From Aidingimonas lacisalsi (GTDB taxonomy: Bacteria; Pseudomonadota; Gammaproteobacteria; Pseudomonadales; Halomonadaceae), in the NCBI RefSeq assembly GCF_008079445.1, contig NZ_VRYH01000004.1:310001-374000 (forward strand): a stretch of 64,000 nt of DNA, given 5' to 3'. The notes below the pieces were generated by a model. The model saw only the letters and a program-made list of their open reading frames with translations, did not search any database and was not told the DNA's origin. A program made the position numbers and the translations under genes. This document shows positions 53,924 to 62,277 of the stretch, piece after piece. Position 1 is the first letter of the stretch; every line of letters starts with the position of its first letter.

Positions 53924-54971
53924 TAACCCACTCTCCTGTCGCGCTGGATCGGGCCATCGCATCGAGCCAGCGAGCTTGCCAAACCGACAATACCATCATC
54001 ACCACTAAAACGATCGCACCGGCCGTGTGTACCAGCGCCAACCCCGCCGGTAGCCACCAGATGACATTGAGCGCACCGATGACCAGTTGCCCAGTATACC
54101 CGGCAAACAGCCCCAGCATCACCGGTCGCAATCGTCGTTGATGCCAATGACGCCATATCAATACCAATATGGACAAACCCAGTGCCAGCGCTCCCAGCCG
54201 ATGTCCCATATGAATCGCGCTACGAGCATCGGCATGCAGTTGTCCATAAAGATAGTTGGGACCGACGGTCTGAGTCAGGTGAAAGCCTTCGCTCCAGTCC
54301 ATCGACGGCCACCATTCACCATTGCAGGTGGGGAAGCCCTGGCATGACATGCCGGCATAGTTGCTGGAAGTCCATCCTCCCAATGCCAGCTGGCCAACCA
54401 GTAAAGCGATCACCACCCCCCACCACCAGGACAAGCGGCGAGGCCGGACCACTATACTGTCTGAGCGGGGAGATATCGATCGGGCATATCGTCGCAGGCT
54501 GAGGTGCAGCCAGAGAAACAACGCCAGAACCAACAATCCTCCCAGCAGATGCAAGGTCACTATCTGAGGCCATAGCTTGAGTGTCACGGTCAATGCACCG
54601 AAAGCCCCTTGCAACAGAATGACCGACAACAGAACCAGACTGACAGCCCACGGAAATCGTCTGTCACGACGCAAGGAGATCCCCAGGCCAACCAGCGACA
54701 ACACGATCAGGCCCAGCAGTGACGCGACATACCGATGAAACATCTCGATCCAGGCCTTGAACGGCTCAAGAGGCAGGTGTGGAGAATGCGCCTGGGCCGC
54801 CCTCGAATCAGGCACGACGAAGCTACCGTAACAGCCGGGCCAGTCAGGGCAACCAAGCCCCGCATCGGCAAGGCGAGTCCAGGCCCCCACAAGGACAACC
54901 GCTGCGGTCAATACCGTTCCCACCAAGCTCAGTGCCACTAGCAGGTAGCAACGCGTCCCCCGTCGCGACAT
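53916..54971 (-). CDS. ctaA: Heme A synthase (COX15/CtaA)
   Basis: Membrane monooxygenase of 351 residues that converts heme O to heme A. Eight hydrophobic segments. Cys pair in ADAGLGCPDWPGCYGSF near residue 36-47, haem-ligand His residues in EMFHRYVASLLG near 80 and VTLHLLGGLLVL near 140, and a second set in IHMGHRLGALALG near 272 and LALVHTAGAIVLV near 325. The loop DAGLGCPDWP is a strong family signature. ATG at 54971 follows GAGGGAACG. Overlap with ctaB indicates coupled expression. Confidence 0.95.
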   Translation of the reverse strand: MSRRGTRCYLLVALSLVGTVLTAAVVLVGAWTRLADAGLGCPDWPGCYGSFVVPDSRAAQAHSPHLPLEPFKAWIEMFHRYVASLLGLIVLSLVGLGISLRRDRRFPWAVSLVLLSVILLQGAFGALTVTLKLWPQIVTLHLLGGLLVLALFLWLHLSLRRYARSISPRSDSIVVRPRRLSWWWGVVIALLVGQLALGGWTSSNYAGMSCQGFPTCNGEWWPSMDWSEGFHLTQTVGPNYLYGQLHADARSAIHMGHRLGALALGLSILVLIWRHWHQRRLRPVMLGLFAGYTGQLVIGALNVIWWLPAGLALVHTAGAIVLVVMMVLSVWQARWLDAMARSSATGEWVNA

Positions 54972-54998
54972 GGGCGTTCCCTCTCCGTATCCATAGTG

Positions 54999-55520
54999 CT
55001 ATTGCTCGACACTCCCCGGCTCCTCGGGATTCGTATCGAGCAACAACTGAATGTCGTTCAAGACGTTTTTGGTTTCCACTTGCGGCGAATAGCTCAACAC
55101 GACCTCCCCGTGAGGATCGAATACCCAGATTCGCCCATTGGCAGTCCAGTCGGGCCGCTCGAGCCAATGCGCCTGATATTCACCCGGCAGCGGTTCACCG
55201 CTTGTCCCGCCGATTCTCAAGCGGGAGACACGCGGCGCTTCACGCCCCAGAGCACGATGGAGACGCCACCAACGGTCTGCTCGTTGCTCGCATTGCTGGG
55301 AACAATCGAACGCCAATACCCAATCCCGTTCGTCCATCGTCCAATCCGCCAGCGGCCATTGCTGCAGAGACGGCAAATCCGGTTCCAACTGGCCATGAGC
55401 CGTTCTCGAGTCCGGTATGCCGATGCGCCATTGCACCATGATCCAGGCAACGATCAGGGGCGCGGCAAACACGCTTATCAGAGCCAGCAACTTGCAGCGC
55501 TGACGGGTCAAGTATGTCAT
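54999..55520 (-). CDS. Oxidase-cluster protein with an Sco-like CxxxC motif
   Basis: Protein of 173 residues with one N-terminal membrane anchor (LLALISVFAAPLIVAWIMV, about 11-30) and a soluble, presumably periplasmic domain. Near residue 72 it has FDCSQQCEQRADRWW, a CxxxC spacing as in the copper chaperone Sco. The C-terminal VFDPHGEVVLSYSPQ recalls the beta-hairpin of thioredoxin-fold proteins. The distal His that binds copper in Sco is not evident at the corresponding place. It sits between ctaA and SURF1, a position held by a hypothetical protein in Pseudomonas cox clusters. It is probably an assembly or redox partner for the CuA site; this is inference. Confidence 0.65.
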   Translation of the reverse strand: MTYLTRQRCKLLALISVFAAPLIVAWIMVQWRIGIPDSRTAHGQLEPDLPSLQQWPLADWTMDERDWVLAFDCSQQCEQRADRWWRLHRALGREAPRVSRLRIGGTSGEPLPGEYQAHWLERPDWTANGRIWVFDPHGEVVLSYSPQVETKNVLNDIQLLLDTNPEEPGSVEQ

Positions 55521-55555
55521 TCAGTCAATCTCTTCTATGAAGCCACTGTTGTCAT

Positions 55556-56263
55556 CTATTGTTTACACGACGATCGTTTACCCAATCCCAGATATCTCGC
55601 CCCAAGGCACATGACTACCAGGGCGGCGAGTGACAGCCCCCACCATTGCACGGCATACCCGATATGCCGGCTGGGTGGCATGACACTCGGTTCCCACCAT
55701 GGCGTGAGCCGGCCGGGTCCTTGCTGCTGATGAATCCAGCCTTGGTGGGCAAACTTACCGAGATCCGACCAAGCCGACAGATCGATTTGCTGCAGCCTCT
55801 GACCTTCACGATTGTCACCCAGCAGTAGCCCACGGTCCCCCGCAGCTTGCCACTGACCGGCGATTTCGACGTGCTCTGGGGGTGTAGCAACCGAGGGAGT
55901 CGCACGGCTGGCCCGCATATCCTTGAATCCACGTTCAATAAGCCAAAGCCGATCATCATCGGATCGAAAGGGGGTCAACACAGCGACACCAACACGCCCC
56001 TCAACCACTCGGTTATCCAGAAACAAGGTATGCTGAGCCAGAAATTCGCCTTCGAGACGAATCTCGGCCCCCTCAGGCGGCGCCTTGGCAGGGGCTTCGA
56101 GACGAGGCGCCGAAGCCAGTGCATCGAGATACTCGCGCTTGTCTTCGGCCCGTTGCCACTGCCATAGTCCTAGGGCAATGCCAAGTGACACCAGGACGCT
56201 CCAACCAAGCCACCAGATTTTCTTCAGGACGGTATGGCGCGCATTGGTTGAATGCCCACTCAC
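55556..56263 (-). CDS. SURF1-family oxidase assembly protein
   Basis: Membrane protein of 235 residues that helps deliver heme A to subunit I. Two terminal membrane segments: WWLGWSVLVSLGIALGLWQW near 17-36, followed by the SURF1 signature LGLWQWQRAEDKREYLDAL, and the C-terminal HIGYAVQWWGLSLAALVVM near 200. The middle domain contains RLEGEFLAQHTLFLDNRV. The start is a GTG at 56263-56261 with GAGGAG five bases upstream. That Shine-Dalgarno overlaps, on the other strand, the one used by the divergent DUF2909 gene. Confidence 0.9.
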   Translation of the reverse strand: MSGHSTNARHTVLKKIWWLGWSVLVSLGIALGLWQWQRAEDKREYLDALASAPRLEAPAKAPPEGAEIRLEGEFLAQHTLFLDNRVVEGRVGVAVLTPFRSDDDRLWLIERGFKDMRASRATPSVATPPEHVEIAGQWQAAGDRGLLLGDNREGQRLQQIDLSAWSDLGKFAHQGWIHQQQGPGRLTPWWEPSVMPPSRHIGYAVQWWGLSLAALVVMCLGARYLGLGKRSSCKQ

Positions 56264-56274
56264 GGAGACTCCTC

Positions 56275-56469
56275 ATGCTGAAAGCGTTGATCGTATTAGT
56301 GTTTCTGGTCATGGTGTCGAGCTTAGCGGCTGGCGCCGGGTTCCTGCTCAGTGACGACAGCCGCTCGAGGCGCGTACTGGTATCGCTCAAACTGCGCGTG
56401 GCGACCGCTAGCGTACTCCTCGTCCTGTTGCTATATGGGTTCTATTTTGGCGACCTGGCCGCCGGCTGA
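56275..56469 (+). CDS. DUF2909 (twin transmembrane) protein
   Basis: Protein of 64 residues with two membrane helices (LKALIVLVFLVMVSSLAAGAGFLL and VATASVLLVLLLYGFYFG, shown by position: about 2-25 and 43-60) joined by a charged loop SDDSRSRRVLVSLKLR. It matches the DUF2909 twin-transmembrane family in Pseudomonas cox clusters. It runs opposite to all surrounding oxidase genes. Its ATG lies only 11 bases from the SURF1 start codon, so it must be transcribed from within SURF1 or from a promoter upstream of it. Function unknown; an oxidase-assembly role is suggested by conserved position. Confidence 0.8.
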   Translation: MLKALIVLVFLVMVSSLAAGAGFLLSDDSRSRRVLVSLKLRVATASVLLVLLLYGFYFGDLAAG

Positions 56470-56497
56470 TGCCGGCCCCATCAAGATCGCCCTTTGT

Positions 56498-57355
56498 TCA
56501 GAAGACATAGACGAACAGGAACAGACCAATCCAGACGACGTCGACGAAGTGCCAATACCAAGCGCCCGCTTCGAACGCAAAATGGTCATCGCGACTAAAA
56601 TGCCCCTTGAGAATACGCGCCAGCATCACTGCCAGGGTGACGACGCCAATCGTGACATGGAACCCATGGAAGCCAGTCAACAGGAAGAATGTCGACCCAT
56701 AGATGCCGGCATCCAGGGTAATGCCGTAATGCGTATACGCTTCGTAGTATTCGACACCCTGAACGATCAGGAAGCAGGCTCCCAGCACCAACGTCACGAT
56801 CAGCCAATTGCGAGCCGTTGCACGCAGCCCTTCCTTCAATGCCTCGTGAGAGACGGTCAAGGTGATGCTGGAAGTGACCAGGAACAAAGTGTTGACCAGC
56901 GGTAACTGCCAGGGGCTGACGATGTCATGCGGACCGCTGATACTGCTGTCCGGTGGGTTCATCAGCGGCCAACTGGCCGTGAAGTCAGGCCACAGTAAGG
57001 TGGCAATGCCTTTGGCCCCCTCGCCATCCAGCCATGGAAGAGCGAAGGTTCGCACGTAGTATAGGGTGCCAAAAAACGCGGCGAAGAACATGATCTCGGA
57101 AAAGATGAACCAGCCCATCCCCCAACGAAACGAGCGATCCATCTGCGCATCATAGAGCCCTTGACGGGATTCGATCACGACATCACGAAACCAGAACCAC
57201 ATCACGGCAAGTACGGCGACAGTTCCTAGCGCCATGATCAGGCTGCCGACACCGTGCACCAGCACGACCCCCAACCCGATCATCATCACACCAACGGCAG
57301 CGGATCCCAACGCTGGCCACTTGCTGGTCTCGGGAACGTAGTAACTGCCACTCAT
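56498..57355 (-). CDS. ctaE: Cytochrome c oxidase subunit III (aa3)
   Basis: Membrane subunit of 285 residues with seven hydrophobic segments. SFRWGMGWFIFSEIMFFAAFFG near 80-100 contains the Glu-bearing helix typical of subunit III. GFHGFHVTIGVVTLAVML near 225 and the C-terminal EAGAWYWHFVDVVWIGLFLFVYVF (shown in part: AWYWHFVDVVW) are strongly conserved. It supports proton uptake and stability of subunit I. Start ATG at 57355 has a perfect AAGGAGGTGA and overlaps the ctaG stop (ATGA). Confidence 0.96.
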   Translation of the reverse strand: MSGSYYVPETSKWPALGSAAVGVMMIGLGVVLVHGVGSLIMALGTVAVLAVMWFWFRDVVIESRQGLYDAQMDRSFRWGMGWFIFSEIMFFAAFFGTLYYVRTFALPWLDGEGAKGIATLLWPDFTASWPLMNPPDSSISGPHDIVSPWQLPLVNTLFLVTSSITLTVSHEALKEGLRATARNWLIVTLVLGACFLIVQGVEYYEAYTHYGITLDAGIYGSTFFLLTGFHGFHVTIGVVTLAVMLARILKGHFSRDDHFAFEAGAWYWHFVDVVWIGLFLFVYVF

Positions 57356-57921
57356 GCGTCACCTCCTTCACGCCAAGTTCTCTGAACCTGCTGCGACACG
57401 TTGTCTTTGTTCTCCACCGGATACAGGGTGTACACCAGTGTCACGGTATTGATCTCCGAAGGCAGGTCACGCGTCAGCTGGAATACCAACGGCATCGCCA
57501 CACGCTGTCCTCCCTCAATTCGCTGCTCCTGAAAGCAGAAACACGTCAGCTTGCGCATATGCAGCGAAGCTTCCGAGGGCGTTACACTCGGTACCGTCCG
57601 CCCCCATGAAGCCGAGTCGCTCTTGTTGGTAAACGCAAACTCGACTTCTGTGGGCTGACCAGGATGCACACGCAGTTGCCGCGTCATCACGTCCAGTTCC
57701 CATGGCAGCCCCTTCGAGGAACGGGTAATGAACTGCACTGTGACATAGCGGGACGTATCGACCCCCTCATTGCTCATGGCACGCGGCTGGTTGGCCGCCT
57801 TGCCATTGAGACCGGTCACCTGACAGAACACGTCGTATAGCGGGACCAGCGCGAAGGCGAAAAAGTACATGCCGATCAGCGCTGCAACCGTACGAGTGAC
57901 CGTTCGTTGTACCGGTGTCAC
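57352..57921 (-). CDS. ctaG: Cytochrome c oxidase assembly protein CtaG/Cox11
   Basis: Copper-delivery protein of 189 residues that inserts CuB in subunit I. One N-terminal membrane helix (about 8-30, with FAFALVPLYDVFCQVTG, including the first conserved Cys) and a periplasmic immunoglobulin-like domain. The copper-binding CFCF motif is in LTCFCFQEQ near residue 131. The usual PSVTPxxAxxxxxK block is present (PSVTPSEASLHMRK). The start is a GTG at 57921; GGGAG lies 11 bases upstream. It lies between ctaD and ctaE, as in Pseudomonas. Confidence 0.95.
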   Translation of the reverse strand: MTPVQRTVTRTVAALIGMYFFAFALVPLYDVFCQVTGLNGKAANQPRAMSNEGVDTSRYVTVQFITRSSKGLPWELDVMTRQLRVHPGQPTEVEFAFTNKSDSASWGRTVPSVTPSEASLHMRKLTCFCFQEQRIEGGQRVAMPLVFQLTRDLPSEINTVTLVYTLYPVENKDNVSQQVQRTWREGGDA

Positions 57922-57952
57922 GAGTTGTCATCTCCCGAAAACCTTGCCCTTG

Positions 57953-59608
57953 TCAATGTCGCTGCGGAGCCTGGGACGTCATGTCAGGCGGCGTTTCGAA
58001 GGTATGCAACGGCGCCGGAGACGGGACCGACCACTCGAGGTCCTCCGCGCCCTCCCAAGCTTTTGCAGGCGCCTTCTCACCACCACGGACACACTTGATC
58101 AGCACGGCGACGAACAATAGCTGGGATGCCCCGAAGAGAAAACCACCGAGACTCGATACCATGTTGAAATCGGCAAATTGCAGTGCATAGTCCGGAATGC
58201 GGCGTGGCATACCGGCCAATCCCGAAAAGTGCATGGGGAAGAATGTCAGATTGACACCAATGACCGACAACCAGAAATGCCAGCGCCCCAGCCGTTCATC
58301 CGGATAATGACCGGTCCATTTAGGTAGCCAATAATAGACACCGGCGATAATCGCGAAGATCGCACCAGGCACCAGCACATAGTGAAAATGGGCCACCACG
58401 AAATAAGTATCATGATACTGAAAGTCGGCAGGCACGATCGCCAGCATCAGGCCGGAAAATCCTCCGATGGTAAACATGACGATGAACGCCAGCGAGAACA
58501 GCATCGGCGTTTCGAAGGTGATCGACCCGCGGAACAGTGTCGTCACCCAGTTGAACACCTTCACGCCGGTCGGCACGGCAATCAGCATCGTGGTGTACAT
58601 GAAGAACAGTTCCGCTGCCAACGGCAGCCCCACCACGAACATGTGATGCACCCAGACCAGGAACGACAGGATGGCAATGGAGGCCGTCGCGTATACCATC
58701 GATGCATAGCCGAACAACGGCTTGCGAGCAAAGGTCGGAACGATCGCCGAGACGATACCGAATGCCGGCAGGATCATGATGTAGACTTCAGGATGCCCGA
58801 AGAACCAGAACAAGTGCTGGAAGAGTACTGGATCGCCCCCGCCGCCGGCGTCGAAGAAACTGGTACCGAAGTTGATATCCATCAACATCATGGTGATGAC
58901 ACCTGCCAGTACCGGCATGACAGCGATCAACAGGAAAGCCGTGATCAACCATGTCCACACGAACAGCGGCATGTCCATCATGCGCATGCCTGGTGCACGC
59001 ATGTTGAGGATCGTGGCGATGATATTGATCGCGCCCAGGATCGAGCTGATCCCGGCAATATGGAGCGAAAAGATGAAGAACGTCGTTGAAGGCGGCCCGT
59101 AATCGGTGGATAGCGGTGCATAGAAGGTCCAACCGAAATTGGGGGCGCCTCCCGGCATGAACAGAGTCGACAACAGTAGACCAAAAGCGACAGGCAACAG
59201 CCAGAAGCTGAAATTGTTCAACCTGGGCAATGCCATGTCCGGAGCCCCGACCTGCAAAGGGATCATCCAGTTGGCGAGCCCGACGAATGCTGGCATCACG
59301 GCTCCGAACACCATGATCAAGCCATGCATGGTCGTCATCTGGTTGAAGAATTCGGGCTGTACGAGTTGCAGGCCGGGCTGAAACAGCTCGGCACGCACCA
59401 CCAGTGCGAAAATGCCGCCGATGAAAAACATCGACAACGAGAAGATCAGATAGAGCGATCCGATTTCCTTGTGATTGGTCGTCAGCAGCCAGCGCTTGAT
59501 GCCGCCGGGCCCCCCATAATGATGGTGGTCATCATGCTCATGGGCCTGCCCCGCTGTCGTGGCAGTACTATGCTCCAACGGGTGTTGGGGTGGTAACTTC
59601 GGAGCCAT
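57953..59608 (-). CDS. ctaD: Cytochrome c oxidase subunit I (aa3)
   Basis: Catalytic subunit of 551 residues with 12 membrane helices carrying heme a, heme a3 and CuB. The heme a ligand His is in [15 protein letters not shown] near 88. CuB/cross-linked ligands are in [18 protein letters not shown] near 265 (His-Pro-Glu-Val-Tyr), and the HH pair in [10 protein letters not shown] near 315. The heme a3 and heme a ligands are in [17 protein letters not shown] near 395. The ligand set and HPEVY motif mark an A-type, proton-pumping haem-copper oxidase. The N-terminus (about 15-35) is His-rich ([11 protein letters not shown]). Start ATG at 59608 follows ACAGGAGATT. Confidence 0.97.
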   Translation of the reverse strand: MAPKLPPQHPLEHSTATTAGQAHEHDDHHHYGGPGGIKRWLLTTNHKEIGSLYLIFSLSMFFIGGIFALVVRAELFQPGLQLVQPEFFNQMTTMHGLIMVFGAVMPAFVGLANWMIPLQVGAPDMALPRLNNFSFWLLPVAFGLLLSTLFMPGGAPNFGWTFYAPLSTDYGPPSTTFFIFSLHIAGISSILGAINIIATILNMRAPGMRMMDMPLFVWTWLITAFLLIAVMPVLAGVITMMLMDINFGTSFFDAGGGGDPVLFQHLFWFFGHPEVYIMILPAFGIVSAIVPTFARKPLFGYASMVYATASIAILSFLVWVHHMFVVGLPLAAELFFMYTTMLIAVPTGVKVFNWVTTLFRGSITFETPMLFSLAFIVMFTIGGFSGLMLAIVPADFQYHDTYFVVAHFHYVLVPGAIFAIIAGVYYWLPKWTGHYPDERLGRWHFWLSVIGVNLTFFPMHFSGLAGMPRRIPDYALQFADFNMVSSLGGFLFGASQLLFVAVLIKCVRGGEKAPAKAWEGAEDLEWSVPSPAPLHTFETPPDMTSQAPQRH

Positions 59609-59670
59609 CGAAAATCTCCTGTTCAATCAATGATATCCAGAACAACATCCTTAACGGGAACACAGGCTGG

Positions 59671-60783
59671 CTACTCGAGCATTTCCTGAATTTCCGATGG
59701 TTGCACGACATCACCGGTATCATTGTCCCAGGCATTGCGCTCATAAGTGATCACGGCAGCCACTTCCACAGCACTGAGGCTACCGCCGAACGCCGCCATC
59801 GGCGTTCCGGACACGCCATTGACGACGACATCCTTATGCCAGTCGACATCGTCCAGCATTTGGTCATTTCCCGCTAACGCGGGGAATTGACCCGAACCGG
59901 AACCGTCCTGCTGGTGGCAGGTAGCGCAGACGGAACCATAGACTTGCTCGCCACGCTCCATCAGCTCGTCCATCTCCCACTCACGGTCCACGCTATTGGC
60001 CTCGGCCTCGGCTTCTGCCTTGCGCTCGGCCAGCCATTCATCGTATTCGTCCTGTTCCATCGCATGAACCACGACCGGCATGAAAGCGTGATCCTTGCCA
60101 CATAGCTCCGTGCACTGGCCGCGGTAGATTCCCGGCTCCTCGATACGTACCCAGTTTTCATTCACGAAACCAGGCACGGCATCCTGCTTGACCGCCAACT
60201 CTGGCACCCACCAGGAATGAATCACATCGTCGGAGGTCAACAGAAAACGCACTTTCTGATCGACAGGCAGCACCAGCGGGTTATCGACATCAAGGAGGTA
60301 GTTCTCGCCACGCGCCTCCTCACCGCTGATCTGACTGGTCGGCGTGCTCATGCTGGAGGTGAATGATACGCCTTCGTCCATGTATTCGTAGTGCCAACGC
60401 CATTGCTGGCCGGTCACCATGACATCCAGGTCGGCGCCGGAGGGATCATACATCCTCTGTAGCGTCGCCGTAGCGGGCAACGCCATCCCGACCAGAATCA
60501 ATAGCGGAATCGTCGTCCACAAGACTTCAACGGTCGTGTGTTCGTGAAAGTTATCGGCCTTGGCGCCCTGGGAGCGGCGATAGCGGAATAGCGAATAGAA
60601 CATCACCGCAAACACCACGACACCGATCACCACGCAGATCCAGAAGATCGTCATGTGCAGTGAATAGATATCGCGGCTGATCTCGGTCACACCCTTCGGC
60701 ATGTTCCAGCCATTGGCAAGTGCCGCAGGAGCCAGTAACCAACTGACCCCCATACCCGTCACCCAAGCGAGCATCGCGCGCAT
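59671..60783 (-). CDS. ctaC: Cytochrome c oxidase subunit II with C-terminal cytochrome c domain
   Basis: Subunit II of 370 residues. Signal peptide (about 1-23, ends LAPAALA), two membrane helices (about 40-65 and 88-110), then a periplasmic cupredoxin domain with the electron-entry segment GQQWRWHYEYM and the CuA site in HSWWVPEL plus GQCTELCGKDHAFMPVVV near 235-252. A fused haem-binding domain follows with CATCHQQDGSG near 300, and a distal Met in TPMAAFGG. Hence this is a caa3-type subunit II. ATG at 60783 follows AAGGAGGGGG. The promoter region contains an inverted repeat at 60861-60879. Confidence 0.96.
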   Translation of the reverse strand: MRAMLAWVTGMGVSWLLAPAALANGWNMPKGVTEISRDIYSLHMTIFWICVVIGVVVFAVMFYSLFRYRRSQGAKADNFHEHTTVEVLWTTIPLLILVGMALPATATLQRMYDPSGADLDVMVTGQQWRWHYEYMDEGVSFTSSMSTPTSQISGEEARGENYLLDVDNPLVLPVDQKVRFLLTSDDVIHSWWVPELAVKQDAVPGFVNENWVRIEEPGIYRGQCTELCGKDHAFMPVVVHAMEQDEYDEWLAERKAEAEAEANSVDREWEMDELMERGEQVYGSVCATCHQQDGSGSGQFPALAGNDQMLDDVDWHKDVVVNGVSGTPMAAFGGSLSAVEVAAVITYERNAWDNDTGDVVQPSEIQEMLE

Positions 60784-60860
60784 TGGCCCCCTCCTTGTCA
60801 TGGATGACTGCCCTGCGCCGAGAGCAATCGTCAAATCATCAAACACTAGTCTTTCTGCTA

Positions 60861-60879
60861 ATTAGTATTTTCTACTAAT
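60861..60879. promoter_or_regulatory. Inverted repeat upstream of ctaC
   Basis: Perfect seven-base arms ATTAGTA-TTTTC-TACTAAT, 78 bases upstream of the ctaC start and 93 bases from the DUF2970 stop. The position and lack of a T-run favour an operator over a terminator. The regulator is unknown; it does not resemble an FNR box. Confidence 0.5.
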
Positions 60880-60971
60880 ACGGACGATGAGCCAGTATCC
60901 GTCATATCGCCGTCCAAGCCGACCGATGGAGCTAACGTTACCATCAACGACCATCCGGTTGACACCGCCAC

Positions 60972-61145
60972 CTAACCGGCCGCAGTCAACGCTATCATCG
61001 CTATCAGTATCACCAGCACGGCGGCCAGCAAGATGCCAACCACGATGAACTTGATTGGCTCCCCATGGGTAAAATCCTCCTGCCGGCGTCGTTCTTTCTG
61101 TACACCGAAAAAAGCAGCCAGAACCGACTTTACGACATTCCACAT
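60972..61145 (-). CDS. DUF2970 small membrane protein
   Basis: Protein of 57 residues, MWNVVKSVLAAFFGVQKERR at the N-terminus, then EDFTHGEPIKFIVVGILLAA and a C-terminal helix ending MIALTAAG. The amphipathic N-terminus plus a single membrane helix matches DUF2970, a family often found beside cytochrome oxidase subunit II. Start ATG at 61145 (GGGGTCACC upstream). It precedes ctaC on the same strand by 188 bases and is divergent from the phasin-like gene. Function unknown; position suggests a role with the aa3 oxidase. Confidence 0.8.
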   Translation of the reverse strand: MWNVVKSVLAAFFGVQKERRRQEDFTHGEPIKFIVVGILLAAVLVILIAMIALTAAG

Positions 61146-61166
61146 GGTGACCCCATGACACTTCGC

Positions 61167-61172
61167 TATAAT
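61167..61172 (+). promoter_or_regulatory. -10 element of the phasin-like gene
   Basis: TATAAT, 38 bases upstream of the start codon at 61211, with a poor -35 (TGGTGA, 16-base spacing) that lies on the DUF2970 start. Confidence 0.45.
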
Positions 61173-61210
61173 GAATAACGGCTCAACGATTCTGTGCGAG
61201 GATAATCTCT

Positions 61211-61576
61211 ATGGCTTCCGACAAACCTTCTCCTTTCGTCGCAGATGAGCTGTTTGCCTCTTCTCGACCGCTCGTCAACCTCTGGTTCAAGCACTGTCTC
61301 GATCCTGCCGCACCGATGCTCAGGATGCAGCTCGCATGGCTGGAAAGTGTCAATGACGCCATTCAGTTCGAAGCAGAGTTCCTGACAGCCTGTGCCGACA
61401 CGAGCGGCAAGCTCGCAAACTGCCTGACGAATCCCGCTACTCTGCAGAATCCGACTCAGCTCAGCGAATGCTATCAGCAAGCAGTCGATCAGGTCACGAA
61501 TGCCCACATGACACGACTCACTCGAGCCACCGAATTCTCCAGGGAATTTCGTGAACGGCTGTGGGAAGAGATTTGA
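61211..61576 (+). CDS. Small helical protein, possibly phasin-like
   Basis: Protein of 121 residues, predicted all-helical and without membrane segments. It opens MASDKPSPFVADELFASSRPL. Amphipathic stretches AWLESVNDAIQFEAEFLTAC and ECYQQAVDQVTNAHMTRLTR followed by ATEFSREFRERLWEEI have the heptad character and size of phasins, which coat polyhydroxyalkanoate granules. No strong motif proves this. The presence of hydroxybutyrate genes in the window makes it reasonable. Start ATG at 61211 follows GAGGATAATC. A strong bidirectional terminator follows. Confidence 0.55.
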   Translation: MASDKPSPFVADELFASSRPLVNLWFKHCLDPAAPMLRMQLAWLESVNDAIQFEAEFLTACADTSGKLANCLTNPATLQNPTQLSECYQQAVDQVTNAHMTRLTRATEFSREFRERLWEEI

Positions 61577-61629
61577 CTACCAGTTCATCCTGGTATGCAA
61601 GATGTAGCCCTCGACAAAACGACACGCAC

Positions 61630-61668
61630 AAAAAACCGCTTGAGGCAGGCAGCCTCAAGCGGTTTTTT
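61630..61668. terminator. Bidirectional terminator (phasin-like gene / tRNA-Pro)
   Basis: 17-pair palindrome with outer A6/T6 runs: AAAAAACCGCTTGAGGC-AGGCA-GCCTCAAGCGGTTTTTT (arms given). It ends the plus-strand phasin-like gene and the minus-strand tRNA. Confidence 0.95.
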
Positions 61669-61707
61669 CATGACACGACATGATACGTCACGTCACCCCA
61701 CAGGTAG

Positions 61708-61784
61708 TGGTCGGAGCGACTGGATTCGAACCAGCGACCTCTGCAACCCCATTGCAGCGCGCTACCAAGCTGCGCCACGCTCCG
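61708..61784 (-). tRNA. tRNA-Pro (GGG anticodon)
   Basis: 77-base tRNA with all arms: acceptor stem CGGAGCG/CGCTCCG, D-arm with GCGCAGCTTGGTAGCGC, anticodon stem CTGCA/TGCAG around loop ATGGGGT (anticodon GGG at 61750-61748), T-arm with TTCGAAT, discriminator A and an encoded CCA (61711-61708). It reads CCC and CCU codons. Confidence 0.98.
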
Positions 61785-61817
61785 GCAGAATCGGGTCGGC
61801 CCCGATGAACGACGCGT

Positions 61818-61846
61818 ATACTACCTTCGTTGTCGGCAAATGAAAA
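61818..61846 (-). promoter_or_regulatory. Candidate promoter of tRNA-Pro
   Basis: On the minus strand TTTTCA (-35, 61846-61841), 17-base spacer, TAGTAT (-10, 61823-61818), followed by a GC-rich discriminator ACGCGTCG, as expected of stringently controlled stable RNA promoters. The tRNA begins 34 bases further on. Confidence 0.55.
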
Positions 61847-61912
61847 GCCCTTTTAGGCGCTGTCGGAAAAGTGCCTAGCGCTTGCCTTTCAAAAACTTGG
61901 CGCCGACGAGGC

Positions 61913-62230
61913 TCAATGCAGGAAGAACTCGAGCCGCGCAAGCAACGTATAGCGCCCTTCCAGAATCATCAGCCCCATGAAGAACAGCAGGACGCCTGGT
62001 GGAACCAGCACGACACAGATGATTGCCAGCCGCTCCCAGACCATATGCATGAAAACGGCCATGATCAATCCAGCTTTCAGCAGCATGAATAACGTGATCA
62101 GCGCCCACTTCAGATAGCCCTCGAAACCGACATAATCCACCAGATAGGAGAGTACGCTCAGCACGAACAGCAATAGCCAGACCCATAGATAGACCCTGAG
62201 CGGGTGATGCTGGTTTTCGTTCGTCACCAT
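61913..62230 (-). CDS. Cytochrome c oxidase subunit IV family protein
   Basis: Small membrane subunit of 105 residues with three helices: VYLWVWLLLFVLSVLSYLVD near 13-32, LKWALITLFMLLKAGLIMAVF near 40-60 with MHMVWER just after, and LAIICVVLVPPGVLLFFMGL near 68-87. The Lys-Ala-x-x-Ile-x-x-x-Phe-Met-His block is typical of subunit IV of bacterial haem-copper oxidases. Start ATG at 62230 follows GAGAGGAGGTGA. It is the last gene of the second oxidase cluster, 48 bases after subunit III. Confidence 0.9.
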   Translation of the reverse strand: MVTNENQHHPLRVYLWVWLLLFVLSVLSYLVDYVGFEGYLKWALITLFMLLKAGLIMAVFMHMVWERLAIICVVLVPPGVLLFFMGLMILEGRYTLLARLEFFLH

Positions 62231-62277
62231 GACTCACCTCCTCTCGACATGGTCCGACACCCACCACGAGATACGCA

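Noticed and set aside
58382-59089. 235-codon open phase on the plus strand
   Set aside because: Antisense to ctaD, extremely His/Arg/Gln/Glu-rich, no family resemblance.
60862-61161. 99-codon open phase on the minus strand
   Set aside because: It overlaps the DUF2970 gene in another frame, has a Cys/Arg/Gly-rich composition and resembles no family, whereas the 57-residue product is a clear family match.
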